Shown here: piece by piece, positions 6,564 through 14,273 of the stretch | How the letters are laid out: each line of letters begins with the position of its first letter | How positions within the stretch are numbered: the stretch's first letter is position 1 | Source: Clostridiales bacterium | GTDB lineage: Bacteria; Bacillota; Desulfitobacteriia; Desulfitobacteriales; Desulfitobacteriaceae | Direction: 5' to 3' | NCBI GenBank assembly: GCA_027357125.1 | Contig: DAHVVW010000009.1 | Span: 1-15,008, forward strand | Length of the DNA stretch: 15,008 nt | Position numbers and translations under genes: made by a program | Notes under the pieces: generated by a model | What the model saw: the letters and a program-made list of their open reading frames with translations, nothing else | What the model was told of the DNA's origin: nothing | Database searches by the model: none

Positions 6564-7838
6564 TTAAATCTCCGCTAATATCTCCTCACAGCTTCCGGCT
6601 TCCATATGCTCAATCATTCCCGCCAGGCGGCTTACCTTCTCAGGACTAATTCCCCGTATTGGTACCTCTTTAAGTAGAAGTGCGCGTTCCTGCGCCAGGG
6701 TCGGGAAGTATAATTCCGAAGGATCGGCAACCTTCTCCGTGTATACTCCCTTGGTTGTTAGAACCTCTAATTCTGACTCATACTCCCGTAGGCCGGAATC
6801 CGGAATAATTTGTGCTTCCAAGGCAATCCGTACCACTTCAGGATGATTGGCCCAAGAAAGAAGCTCAGGCTCGTACTTACCGTGGTGCAAAGCTATGGCG
6901 ACATTGCTGGGGATGCTTACAATCGCTTGGTTGATAATGGAATACGGCCCTGTTTGCAGATTAAACGGCAATACTTGTTTGGCTGGAACCCTTACTTTTA
7001 CCCCTAAAGTCTCTCCGTCAGAAAAGGGTCCATGACTTTGAGCAAGACGCACGGCAGCTTCCACCGGGCTCAAAGCAAAGATATGAACAGGATGGCGTTT
7101 AACTCCCAGTTTTAGCAATGACAGGCCAAACCGTGCCTGCGGGGGATTAAGTTCGGTTTGTCCGACAAACACATCGGCTAAATTTTTCTCCCCAGTAATA
7201 TAAATTTCTCCGCCTTCCAGACCCTTAAGTCCCACATGCGCCGCGAAAGCAGCATGATACGCCCCCAGAGCCGCTTGATAGCGCCACTCATCCGTTCCGC
7301 CCAGAAGTGAACTCCCGAGGCCGAAAACATTAGCAGCGGCATGAGCCAGGATGCGGGCAAACTCCCCATGCTTAGCTGAGGAAGCGTAAGCGGCGGCGGC
7401 AGCGGCCACAATGCCGAACACCGGCGTACCCCTAAAACCCCGAGCACCTGCTCCTGCTCCCAATTGGTCGCCTAAACTAATCCCAACCTCAAACCCTACA
7501 GCCAGTGCCTGTAAAAGCTTATCTCCATCAATCTTATGCTCTGCTCCGAATAAGAGGGCATTGGGGATAATCAGCGGTCCAAAATGGTAGGCTCCGTAAA
7601 AATCCTCACAGGCTCTGGCCGAAAAAGCCAAGGCTGTAAGTAACACCCTGTCCAAAAACTTTTCTTTAGTATAAAGAGGCTCGACCGCCCGAAATTCCCG
7701 GCTGGTATAGCCCCAATCTCCGATAACAAGGTCATGCAGTAAAACAGCTTTTAAGCGTTCCACTTCCTGCGGCTGCAAACTTGGATACTCTCTCTCTGTA
7801 AGATAGCTAACCAAATTCTTTTCGTAATTTATATCCAT
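6564..7838 (-). CDS. Divergent MmgE/PrpD family protein
   Basis: The 424-residue product belongs to the MmgE/PrpD superfamily (2-methylcitrate dehydratase, cis-aconitate decarboxylase). The alpha-helical core is seen in PNALLFGAEH (92-101), LLQALAVGFEVGISLGDQL (108-126), GFRGTPVFGIVAAAAAA (134-150) and GLKGLEGG (203-210). It is shorter than PrpD or MmgE (about 470-480). Family hallmarks are altered: the usual HxxDFDDTH-like stretch is reduced to a CEDFYGAYHFG form (D79, H85), and the usual His of GFHxT is Arg136. It may therefore catalyse another reaction, such as an isomerisation or decarboxylation, or have lost activity. The ATG is preceded by GGAGGA at 8-base spacing. It lies between the permease and the flavoprotein and is probably co-transcribed. 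Confidence 0.82.
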   Translation of the reverse strand: MDINYEKNLVSYLTEREYPSLQPQEVERLKAVLLHDLVIGDWGYTSREFRAVEPLYTKEKFLDRVLLTALAFSARACEDFYGAYHFGPLIIPNALLFGAEHKIDGDKLLQALAVGFEVGISLGDQLGAGAGARGFRGTPVFGIVAAAAAAYASSAKHGEFARILAHAAANVFGLGSSLLGGTDEWRYQAALGAYHAAFAAHVGLKGLEGGEIYITGEKNLADVFVGQTELNPPQARFGLSLLKLGVKRHPVHIFALSPVEAAVRLAQSHGPFSDGETLGVKVRVPAKQVLPFNLQTGPYSIINQAIVSIPSNVAIALHHGKYEPELLSWANHPEVVRIALEAQIIPDSGLREYESELEVLTTKGVYTEKVADPSELYFPTLAQERALLLKEVPIRGISPEKVSRLAGMIEHMEAGSCEEILAEI

Positions 7839-7883
7839 CCAATTATCCTCCGGCTCAACCGTTTTACGAACAAAACTTGCATT

Positions 7884-7914
7884 GCTGGGTGACCTAGATT
7901 TTAGGCCACCCAGC
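7884..7914 (-). terminator. Hairpin between permease and MmgE/PrpD genes
   Basis: GCTGGGTG pairs with CACCCAGC, then after one mismatch CCTA pairs with TAGG around a 5-base loop, making a strong 13-bp stem with one A/C mismatch. On the minus strand it is followed by AATGCAAGTTTTG, which is only a poor U tract. It may act as a partial terminator or mRNA-stabilising element that lowers expression after the permease, not as a full stop. Confidence 0.55.
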
Positions 7915-7944
7915 GTTCAGCTATTTTACCGCTAGGTTACGTTC

Positions 7945-9309
7945 TCAGGCATTCTGGGACACAGTTTTCTTCTTCAAGATAAGATAAATTATCCCGGACA
8001 ACACTAACGAAATGAGAGAAACGATAACCCAGGAGTGATAGGGTCTAACCATCTTCAGCAAGTAAAAGTAAGACACCGCGCCCACGATCCAGGAGATATA
8101 GCCAGGGACGTTAAACCCGCCTTGGCCCCAGTATCTGCCGGACTCTTTATACAAATCATCCGTACTAAGTTTGCCGCGATTCGTAAAGTAATAGTCAAAG
8201 ATCATGATCCCAAACAGCGGAGCGAGCAGACCGCCCAGGTAATCGAGATACGGGATGACGAAGAACACAACTTCAAGTTTGGTGGCCAGAATAATAGCAG
8301 GAATGCCTACAACCGTTGCTACGGCCCACAGGGGAACCTTTTTGCCAAAAGACTCCATCATGTTAATTCCGGCCATAGCTGTAGAATACAGAATAAGCAC
8401 GGAAGTGGTCAAAGTCGCAAACAGAATCATAAAGAGAGCGATCAGGCTGCCAATACCGGATCCGAGCGCAGTCAGCGGGTTCGGCACTCCTAAGCCGACA
8501 GCGGAAATCATCCCAATCATGTGGATGACAGGGGTAACGATCAGAAGAGACAACCACACGCCATACATGGAACCCTTGCTCGTTTTCCCCATGCGGGTAT
8601 AATCCGCAGCCATCGGCGCCCAGGTCAAAGCACTGACGATCATAACATCAAAGATTGAGAGGAAAGTATTCGTCCCTTCGTTTTTCATATTGAGAATTTG
8701 ACCAAAAGAATACTTGCCCATGGCAATGTAAGCGACATAAATGAGCGATATAATCAAGATTGGCACAACCAAATCGCTCATCTTCTTAATGGTCCGCCCG
8801 CCGCGGGTGGCAATCAAAAGCGTGGCCACGCCGATGATAACTACCGAGATAATGAGTGTGGCATTGCTTTGTAAAGCCGGGTTCACAGACACAATCAAAG
8901 TATTGAGGGCGCTTCCGCCCAGAGCTACTTGCACCGCGGTCCAACCGGTTAATTCAATAAATGTAATGATGACGGGAAGGATGGACCCACGGATACCAAA
9001 AGCGGAACGGGTAGCCACCATGGTCGGTATCCCTTCATTAAACCCAATTTTGCCGATAAAACCCACGATAAGGCCGCCGACAATGCCATAACCAAGAAAA
9101 ACCGCGACAAAAGACTGCAACACCGTCAGCCCTTGAACTGTGCCGGCACCAACCACGAAGAAAGAAATTGCAATTTGCGTTCCGGAAAAGATAAGGAAGA
9201 TATCAAGAAAGCTGTACTTGCGCTTATCCATGCCAAAAGGCCGGATATCATCTTCCCCTTCCATGGGTGCGCCAAAAACGAGAAACTTCAGTCTGTCCCA
9301 TGCGCTCAA
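7945..9309 (-). CDS. NCS1-family nucleobase/hydantoin-type permease
   Basis: The 454-residue integral membrane protein is of the NCS1 (nucleobase:cation symporter-1) family that includes CodB, PucI and Mhp1. A short charged N-terminus (GEDDIRPFGMDKRKYSFLD, 18-36) precedes about twelve hydrophobic segments. WTAVQ (W123, Q127) has the W-x3-Q spacing of the Mhp1 substrate site, and TWAPMAADYTRMG (229-241) is the NCS1 motif after TM6. It should import a nucleobase, hydantoin, allantoin or similar heterocycle with Na+ or H+. The start is a TTG with AAGGAGG (9324-9318) 8 bases away. It is the first gene of the left operon and faces the regulator across a shared promoter region containing a palindromic operator. 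The substrate cannot be told from sequence alone. Confidence 0.9.
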   Translation of the reverse strand: MSAWDRLKFLVFGAPMEGEDDIRPFGMDKRKYSFLDIFLIFSGTQIAISFFVVGAGTVQGLTVLQSFVAVFLGYGIVGGLIVGFIGKIGFNEGIPTMVATRSAFGIRGSILPVIITFIELTGWTAVQVALGGSALNTLIVSVNPALQSNATLIISVVIIGVATLLIATRGGRTIKKMSDLVVPILIISLIYVAYIAMGKYSFGQILNMKNEGTNTFLSIFDVMIVSALTWAPMAADYTRMGKTSKGSMYGVWLSLLIVTPVIHMIGMISAVGLGVPNPLTALGSGIGSLIALFMILFATLTTSVLILYSTAMAGINMMESFGKKVPLWAVATVVGIPAIILATKLEVVFFVIPYLDYLGGLLAPLFGIMIFDYYFTNRGKLSTDDLYKESGRYWGQGGFNVPGYISWIVGAVSYFYLLKMVRPYHSWVIVSLISLVLSGIIYLILKKKTVSQNA

Positions 9310-9335
9310 CTAAAAAACCTCCTTTTAAAATTTAT

Positions 9336-9366
9336 TTACGGTATTTTACCGTAAGTTTACCGTTAA
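9336..9366. promoter_or_regulatory. Palindromic TACCGT operator with extra half-site
   Basis: TTACGGTA (9336-9343) and TACCGTAA (9347-9354) form a perfect 8+3+8 palindrome. A third TTTACCGTTAA (9356-9366) repeats the half-site 11 bp, about one helical turn, further on. The array lies between the permease Shine-Dalgarno and the predicted -10, overlapping the expected transcription start. This is typical of a repressor site or of a regulator contacting several half-sites. The divergently transcribed regulator is the obvious candidate to bind it. Confidence 0.7.
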
Positions 9367-9392
9367 TACTATAATACGATAAACTGACTCAA
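9363..9392 (-). promoter_or_regulatory. Predicted promoter of the left operon
   Basis: On the minus strand TTGAGT (9392-9387) and TATTAA (9368-9363) are 18 bp apart. The -10 overlaps the third TACCGT half-site. Neither hexamer is perfect, but the location relative to the operator and the TTG start fits. An AT-rich tract with the TATAAAAA/TTTTTATA palindrome at 9402-9419 lies just upstream and may act as an UP element. Confidence 0.45.
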
Positions 9393-9501
9393 AAATCCTT
9401 CTATAAAAAAATTTTTATATTTGCTTAAAGTGCAACGTATGATCATATCCTAGCGTTCGCATAAACTTTAGGCTAATATTTTAAGTCAAGAATTTCCTGT
9501 C

Positions 9502-9531
9502 TTTACATATCGGCTAAGATATCACTATAAT
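9502..9531 (+). promoter_or_regulatory. Predicted promoter of the regulator gene
   Basis: TTTACA (9502-9507) and a perfect TATAAT (9526-9531) are separated by 18 bp, about 50 bp before the regulator ATG. A TTAACGG at 9550-9556, just downstream, resembles half of the operator sequence and could allow autoregulation; this last point is weak. Confidence 0.6.
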
Positions 9532-9583
9532 AAGTTATAATTCGGACGATTAACGGCCAACCCTGGCGAAGGAGGAGCTTGGC

Positions 9584-10939
9584 ATGGAAGACAATTTCCG
9601 CTTACTCGTGGTAGGGCCTGAAGACAATGTCAAGACGGTCATGGAATTTGCATACATGTTTCAGAATCTAAATTTAATTCCCCGCCCGTATCAGTCTTCT
9701 GAGGACACCGTCACCACGATCACCGGTAGTCTTGGGTATTTTGACGGAGTGCTTTTCACCGGGCCCATTCCGTATATGCGGGCTTATGAAGTGTTTCAGG
9801 ATAAATTTCCGATGCTTTATATCCCATCCGGAGGCAAAGCTCTGTTTAAGGCTTTCTTCAAGGCCGTGCAGAGCGGAGCTGATCTCAGCCGCATTAGCAT
9901 CGACACCATCACCGCCCCTGAAGTTAAGGAAACCTTGAATGAATTGGGACTTGAGCCCCAGGAATTATACGATCTGCAATACAGCAACCCCATCTCGAAC
10001 GAGGAATTTGTCGCTTTTCACACCAAACTTTACCGCGAACAAAAAACGACCTTGGCCTTTACCTGCTTGCAATCTGCTTATCAAAAGCTTACTAAAGCAG
10101 GAGTGCCGGTCGTCCGTATCACTACCCCGCGCTCTGCCGTCCTGGATGCCCTGGAAAGAGCGCAACTTATTAGCACAAGTGTCATTAACAAAGCGAATCA
10201 ATTAGTCGTGGTGATGATCGAAGCCACGCTTGTAAATGAAATGTCATTAACTACCGTGCAGATCCATGAGAAACTCCTGGACTTGGAGCGAAAAATTCTC
10301 AAATTCACGCAAGAAGTAGAAGGAAACCTTACCCGCAGTGTGCGCGACCAGTTCGTGATAGTAACTACGCGCGAGCTGTTTGAAAAATTGACGGATTCCC
10401 TTACCTTAATGCCCCTTTTAGGCACACTTTTGGAGCAGACTTCGCTCGTTTTGCACTTGGGTGTGGGTATCGCCAACACCGCCTCCATCGCCGGCTACCA
10501 TGCCAGAATCGCTTTGCAGAAGGCACGGGAAGCCGGGGACAATTCCTGTTTTGTCTGCCTGCCAAACAAGTCAATCCTCGGACCTCTGGGGACAGCGAGT
10601 GCAGCCCCCCGCAGACTGAGCATTACGGAACCGGCCTTACTTGAACTGGCATCGAAGTCGGGGTTAAGCCCGACTCTGCTTGAGAAGTCAATTCGCTCGA
10701 TTCTCGAGATGAAAAGCGAATTCTTTACGGCGTATGATGTGGCAACAGTGCTCTCCACCAGCATCCGCAACGCCCGCCGCATTCTGCAGCATCTTGCCGC
10801 CCACCAGGTGATTGAAGTGGCCGGCAAGGAACTAATCACAACGAAAGGCAAACCGCGCAATGTCTTTCGCTTCAACCGGGAGCTTTTCAGTAGTGGACTA
10901 GGTTACCCAAACTCACAAGTGCCTAAGGCAACCCCATAA
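9584..10939 (+). CDS. Putative regulator: GGDEF-like middle, C-terminal winged helix
   Basis: The 451-residue protein has no closely recognised name. Residues about 1-130 form an alpha/beta sensory-looking region (YFDGVLFTGPIPYM; FPMLYIPSGG) vaguely like the PrpR N-terminal domain. Residues about 205-325 look like a degenerate GGDEF/cyclase-like domain: QLVVVMIEA, then LVLHLGVGIANTASIAGYHARIALQKAREAG, without a GGDEF signature. A winged helix-turn-helix follows (about 378-432; TAYDVATVLSTSIRNARRILQHLAAHQVIE) ending in a GKPRNVFRFN wing. The ATG has a strong AAGGAGGAG (9568-9576). It is divergent from the permease operon and convergent with the deaminase operon, so it probably senses a metabolite of this locus and binds the TACCGT operator. 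Assignment as a regulator rests on the winged helix and context. Confidence 0.75.
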   Translation: MEDNFRLLVVGPEDNVKTVMEFAYMFQNLNLIPRPYQSSEDTVTTITGSLGYFDGVLFTGPIPYMRAYEVFQDKFPMLYIPSGGKALFKAFFKAVQSGADLSRISIDTITAPEVKETLNELGLEPQELYDLQYSNPISNEEFVAFHTKLYREQKTTLAFTCLQSAYQKLTKAGVPVVRITTPRSAVLDALERAQLISTSVINKANQLVVVMIEATLVNEMSLTTVQIHEKLLDLERKILKFTQEVEGNLTRSVRDQFVIVTTRELFEKLTDSLTLMPLLGTLLEQTSLVLHLGVGIANTASIAGYHARIALQKAREAGDNSCFVCLPNKSILGPLGTASAAPRRLSITEPALLELASKSGLSPTLLEKSIRSILEMKSEFFTAYDVATVLSTSIRNARRILQHLAAHQVIEVAGKELITTKGKPRNVFRFNRELFSSGLGYPNSQVPKATP

Positions 10940-11084
10940 GAGTGAACGAAGAAAGGGGCGTCCCTGACTTATGAGACAGCCCCGGAAATGATATTTTCCC
11001 AGTTCATGAGTTTCATCAGACAAATTAACGGCAAAGCTAGCTGTACTCGAAACCACTACTTCCTGTCGATTACTTTGTTCACTG
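10940..11084. other. Convergent intergenic region, weak hairpin
   Basis: This gap separates the regulator from the converging deaminase gene. GGGGC-GTC (10955-10962) can pair with GAC-A-GCCCC (10975-10983) with one bulged base, and a small GGAAA/TTTCC stem follows. There is no U tract, so it is only a weak candidate for a terminator of the regulator transcript. Nothing else was recognised. Confidence 0.3.
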
Positions 11085-12458
11085 CTAAATCACAACAAGG
11101 CAACGCCTCTCTTTTTCCACCATTGCATCTGAAACCTTTTGGGCTTCAATACGTATTTTTTCGATATCAGATGTTATGAGTTCCCCACTCCGTACAACCA
11201 CCTGACCGTTGACTATTGTAGTATCGACGATACTGCTATTGCCGCAACAAACAAGCGCAACTATGGGGTCGTGACAGCCAGCAAAAGCAACATCGTTTAA
11301 ATCAATTAAGACAATGTCCGCTGCTTTGTCGACGGCAAGAATTCCGGTATCCGTCCTTCCAAGAACTTCCGCCCCTCCCCTAGTTGCACATCTTAAGGTC
11401 TCATAAGCCGAAAGTCCTTGATCCGCATAGCGAAGATGATTCAGAAGATAAGTCCGGCGAACCTCTTCCCACATATTTGAGCCGTCATTGCTGGCGCTGC
11501 CGTCAACGGCAATACCCAGTTTAACTTTGCTTCGATAAAGTTCGCTTGTACGGCAGATACCGCTACCCAACTTCATGTTGGATGACGGGCAATGGGCTAC
11601 TCCTGAGCCGCTCAGAACATCGATTTCTCTGTCACTTAAGTGGACAGCATGAGCAAACCAGACATCCGGGCCGATCCACCCCCAATCTTCCATCAGCTCA
11701 ACCGGCCTCTTTCCATAGTGTTCCAGGCAAAATACTTCCTCATCTTTTGTTTCCGCCAAATGTGTATGGAGCATAACACCCTCTGCCCTGGCCAGTTCAC
11801 GTGCCTGGATCATTAATTCCTTGCTCACGGAAAAGGGGGAACAGGGGGCTAAGGCCATCCTGACCATGGAATACGGTGAATTGTCATGATAAGTATTAAT
11901 TAAGCGCTGTGAATCCTCAAGGATCACATTCTCAGTCTGGACAACTTCATCCGGTGGCAATCCGCCCTTGCTTTTACCCAAAGACATGGAGCCTCGCGTG
12001 GGCTGAAAACGGATGCCAATTTCTTTAGCAGCCTGAACTTGGCTGTCAATGAGCGTCCCCGGCTGTCCTTGTGGAAAAACATAATGATGATCCGTCGTCA
12101 TGGTACAACCGGTTCTTAGCAGCTCGGCGAAACCAACAAGCGAGCCGTAGTATACTGCATCCGGCGTTAAATGCCGCCAAAAATCATAAAGGTTTTTTAA
12201 CCAGGAAAACAAAGGCATCCCTTGAACTTCCGGCAAGCCGCGGAACAAAGTCTGGTAAAGGTGATGGTGCGTGTTGACCAGCCCCGGGATCGCTATTTTG
12301 CCTCTGCCGTTGATAATTGTTGAACCGGCGTCAACCGGCAACCCCTTGCCTATAGCAGCAATTCGCGGTCCGTCGATCAGAATATCTACCCCGTGGAGAA
12401 TCTCATCTCCATCATTATATGTTACTGCTATATCCAGATTACGAATTAGTATAGCCAC
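11085..12458 (-). CDS. 8-oxoguanine deaminase-type amidohydrolase
   Basis: The 457-residue amidohydrolase-superfamily deaminase matches the 8-oxoguanine deaminase/SsnA-like group. Visible metal and catalytic motifs: VNTHHHLYQTLFRGLPE (HxH at 64/66), HTHLAET (231-237; His plus catalytic Glu236), VWFAHAVHL (266-274), VAHCPSSNMKLGSG (287-300) and VDGSASNDG (318-326; Asp319). A C-terminal beta domain ends with a DIVLIDLND-type segment. It should hydrolytically deaminate a purine- or pyrimidine-like base in the cytoplasm. Urate would be formed if the substrate is 8-oxoguanine. Start is GTG with AAAGGAG at 9-base spacing. It is the last gene of the operon, 64 bp after the phosphorylase. Related SsnA-type, guanine or isocytosine deaminases cannot be excluded. 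Confidence 0.85.
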   Translation of the reverse strand: MAILIRNLDIAVTYNDGDEILHGVDILIDGPRIAAIGKGLPVDAGSTIINGRGKIAIPGLVNTHHHLYQTLFRGLPEVQGMPLFSWLKNLYDFWRHLTPDAVYYGSLVGFAELLRTGCTMTTDHHYVFPQGQPGTLIDSQVQAAKEIGIRFQPTRGSMSLGKSKGGLPPDEVVQTENVILEDSQRLINTYHDNSPYSMVRMALAPCSPFSVSKELMIQARELARAEGVMLHTHLAETKDEEVFCLEHYGKRPVELMEDWGWIGPDVWFAHAVHLSDREIDVLSGSGVAHCPSSNMKLGSGICRTSELYRSKVKLGIAVDGSASNDGSNMWEEVRRTYLLNHLRYADQGLSAYETLRCATRGGAEVLGRTDTGILAVDKAADIVLIDLNDVAFAGCHDPIVALVCCGNSSIVDTTIVNGQVVVRSGELITSDIEKIRIEAQKVSDAMVEKERRCLVVI

Positions 12459-12522
12459 GCAACCTCACTCCTTTCTTCAACATACTTCAGCCATTTTCCT
12501 GAGCCACGGCTTTAACAAATAT

Positions 12523-13299
12523 TTATGACTGATGTGCTGTCTCATAATGATAGATCGACTCCAGCACTACTTTAATCTCTTTATCCCAACTGTCAACCAG
12601 ACGGGTATTCTCGGTCTCATATACCACTTCCCCGGTAATTAAATTACCGGATACCGCACAAATGCTGGCGGCTTTCAAACGCCGGACATGGGCGACTGTG
12701 AATATCGCAGAGCTTTCCATCTCCACATTCATCACTCCAAGCTTGGCCAGCTTTTCAATCCATTCCTGGTTTTCACCATAGAAACTGTCGTCAGAAGCAC
12801 AAATGCCCACATGAAAAGCAAAATCCAGTTCATTCTTCAGGCTTTGAGCTGCATTGACCAGGACATTCGTAAACTCCAGATCTGGTACTGCCGGGAAACA
12901 ATCGGGTACATAGAAACGCGAGGTCCCTTCATTTTTCATGGAACCAGAGGCAATCAGCAAATCGCCCAAAGCAATCTGCGGCTGCAAAGCAGCCGAACTG
13001 CCGATCCGGATAAAAACTTCCGCGCCGACGTTCGCCAGTTCTTCCACAGCAATGGAAGCTGATGGGCAGCCGATGCCGGTTGAGGTAACGCTAACTTTAA
13101 CGCCTTTATAAGTCCCGGAGAAAGTACGATACTCGCGGTTATGAGCGATCAGCTCCGGGTTGTCCAGGTATTTGGCCACCCGATCGGCCCGGGCAGGGTC
13201 GCCGGGCAATAAAATATATTTACCGACATCTCCGGGTTTAACCCGAACATGATACTGTATTTTCCCCAGCGTGGCTTCTGCTTTGTTTAATGTACTCAT
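12523..13299 (-). CDS. Nucleoside phosphorylase (uridine phosphorylase family)
   Basis: The 258-residue protein belongs to the NP-I nucleoside phosphorylase family (Udp/PNP type). Seen are the phosphate-binding GDPAR (33-37), TSTGIGCPSASIAVEEL (73-89), RIGSSAAL (98-105), and the ribose site NVEMESSAIF (191-200). The uridine-phosphorylase base-binding loop (FYPGQERYD type) is changed here to FYGENQEW, so the Arg that reads uracil is missing. It may prefer a purine or modified nucleoside. The reaction would be nucleoside plus phosphate giving free base and ribose-1-phosphate. The ATG at 13299 has GGAGG 8 bases upstream; the in-frame GTG at 13314 would overlap that site. It lies between the transporter and the deaminase. 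Confidence 0.87.
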   Translation of the reverse strand: MSTLNKAEATLGKIQYHVRVKPGDVGKYILLPGDPARADRVAKYLDNPELIAHNREYRTFSGTYKGVKVSVTSTGIGCPSASIAVEELANVGAEVFIRIGSSAALQPQIALGDLLIASGSMKNEGTSRFYVPDCFPAVPDLEFTNVLVNAAQSLKNELDFAFHVGICASDDSFYGENQEWIEKLAKLGVMNVEMESSAIFTVAHVRRLKAASICAVSGNLITGEVVYETENTRLVDSWDKEIKVVLESIYHYETAHQS

Positions 13300-13355
13300 T
13301 TTTACTACCTCCACTTTGGTGTCAGTCAGCTAACGACTTTCGGTCATCAAGTTTT

Positions 13356-14273
13356 TTAATGCTCGCCCAGCGAGAATATTTTACCATCATGCGCAGGCCC
13401 TCGTGCCCTTTTTGCCACAAATGCCAGAATGATCAGAGTTGCTAAATAGGGAATTGTTTCGACGAACTGTGCCGGTATCCGGAGCCCTTGGGCATTCATT
13501 TGCCAAGCCAGAACATAGCCGAAAAGGACTGATGCCCCCAGAGAACCAAACGGCGTCCAGCGCCCGAAAATCATGGCAGCAAGGGCAATATATCCTCGTC
13601 CAGCCGTCATATTTTTCGTAAACACATTCAGCATGCCAATCGAAAGAAACGAACCCGCCAATCCTGCCAAGGCGCAGCCGACAATCACGCTTAAATACAT
13701 ATACTTCTGCACAGGTATGCCCAAAGATTGCGCGGCATAGGGATTTTCTCCCACGGACCGCAAGCGCAGGCCGGTTTTCGTATGATAGAGAAAAATATGG
13801 CTGAAAATTATGAGCGCCAAGCCAATCACCGTGAGATAACTCATATTGTTCAAAATCGAGCCAATCACCGGTAACGAACTCAAAGTGGAAAACTGGCCAA
13901 TTTGGGGGCTGGATGGGGATTGTCCCTTATTATGAAACATATACTGCAAGAGGAAAACGGTCAAACTTGAGGCGAGGATGTTGATCGCAACGCCGCTGAT
14001 TACATGATCAGCCTTAAATCCCACACATATGCCGGCATGAAGCAGCCCAAGCAAAGCACCGACGGCTAGGGACGCCAGGATGCCCAGCCAGGCAGACTGA
14101 GTAAAGTAGGATGTTACGGCAGCGGCAAAAGCACCGGATAACATGATCCCATCTAAACCCACATTGACAACTCCGACCCGTTCGTTGAATATTCCACCGA
14201 GAGCGCCAATAAAAAGCGGTGTGGCAATAGCGATCGTAGCCTGAATAATCCCATCAGACATAAAGCTAATCAT
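13356..14273 (-). CDS. Nucleoside ABC transporter permease (NupQ-like)
   Basis: The 305-residue membrane protein belongs to the BPD_transp_2 family (RbsC/YufQ-NupQ type) used with BMP-family nucleoside-binding lipoproteins. Signature features are FNERVGVVNVGLDGIMLSGAF (near 28-48) and the cytoplasmic coupling loop GLRLRSVGENPYAAQSLGIP, with about eight to ten hydrophobic segments. It forms the permease pair with the gene upstream and overlaps it by the ATGA at 14270-14273, showing tight translational coupling. The ATPase and binding protein are expected beyond the right edge. Substrate: nucleosides, by family and by the phosphorylase downstream. Confidence 0.9.
   Translation of the reverse strand: MISFMSDGIIQATIAIATPLFIGALGGIFNERVGVVNVGLDGIMLSGAFAAAVTSYFTQSAWLGILASLAVGALLGLLHAGICVGFKADHVISGVAINILASSLTVFLLQYMFHNKGQSPSSPQIGQFSTLSSLPVIGSILNNMSYLTVIGLALIIFSHIFLYHTKTGLRLRSVGENPYAAQSLGIPVQKYMYLSVIVGCALAGLAGSFLSIGMLNVFTKNMTAGRGYIALAAMIFGRWTPFGSLGASVLFGYVLAWQMNAQGLRIPAQFVETIPYLATLIILAFVAKRARGPAHDGKIFSLGEH

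Noticed and set aside
8035..8493. Long open frames opposite the permease (and similar antisense frames elsewhere)
   Set aside because: They are shadows of strongly supported genes on the other strand, with no family resemblance or ribosome binding sites.
9402..9419. AT-rich palindrome TATAAAAA/TTTTTATA
   Set aside because: It has no GC and no U-tract context in a gene end; more likely an AT-rich promoter element than a terminator or origin.
9438..9447. Perfect TATGATCATA palindrome in the divergent promoter
   Set aside because: A 10-bp palindrome in AT-rich DNA occurs by chance, and no second copy was seen.
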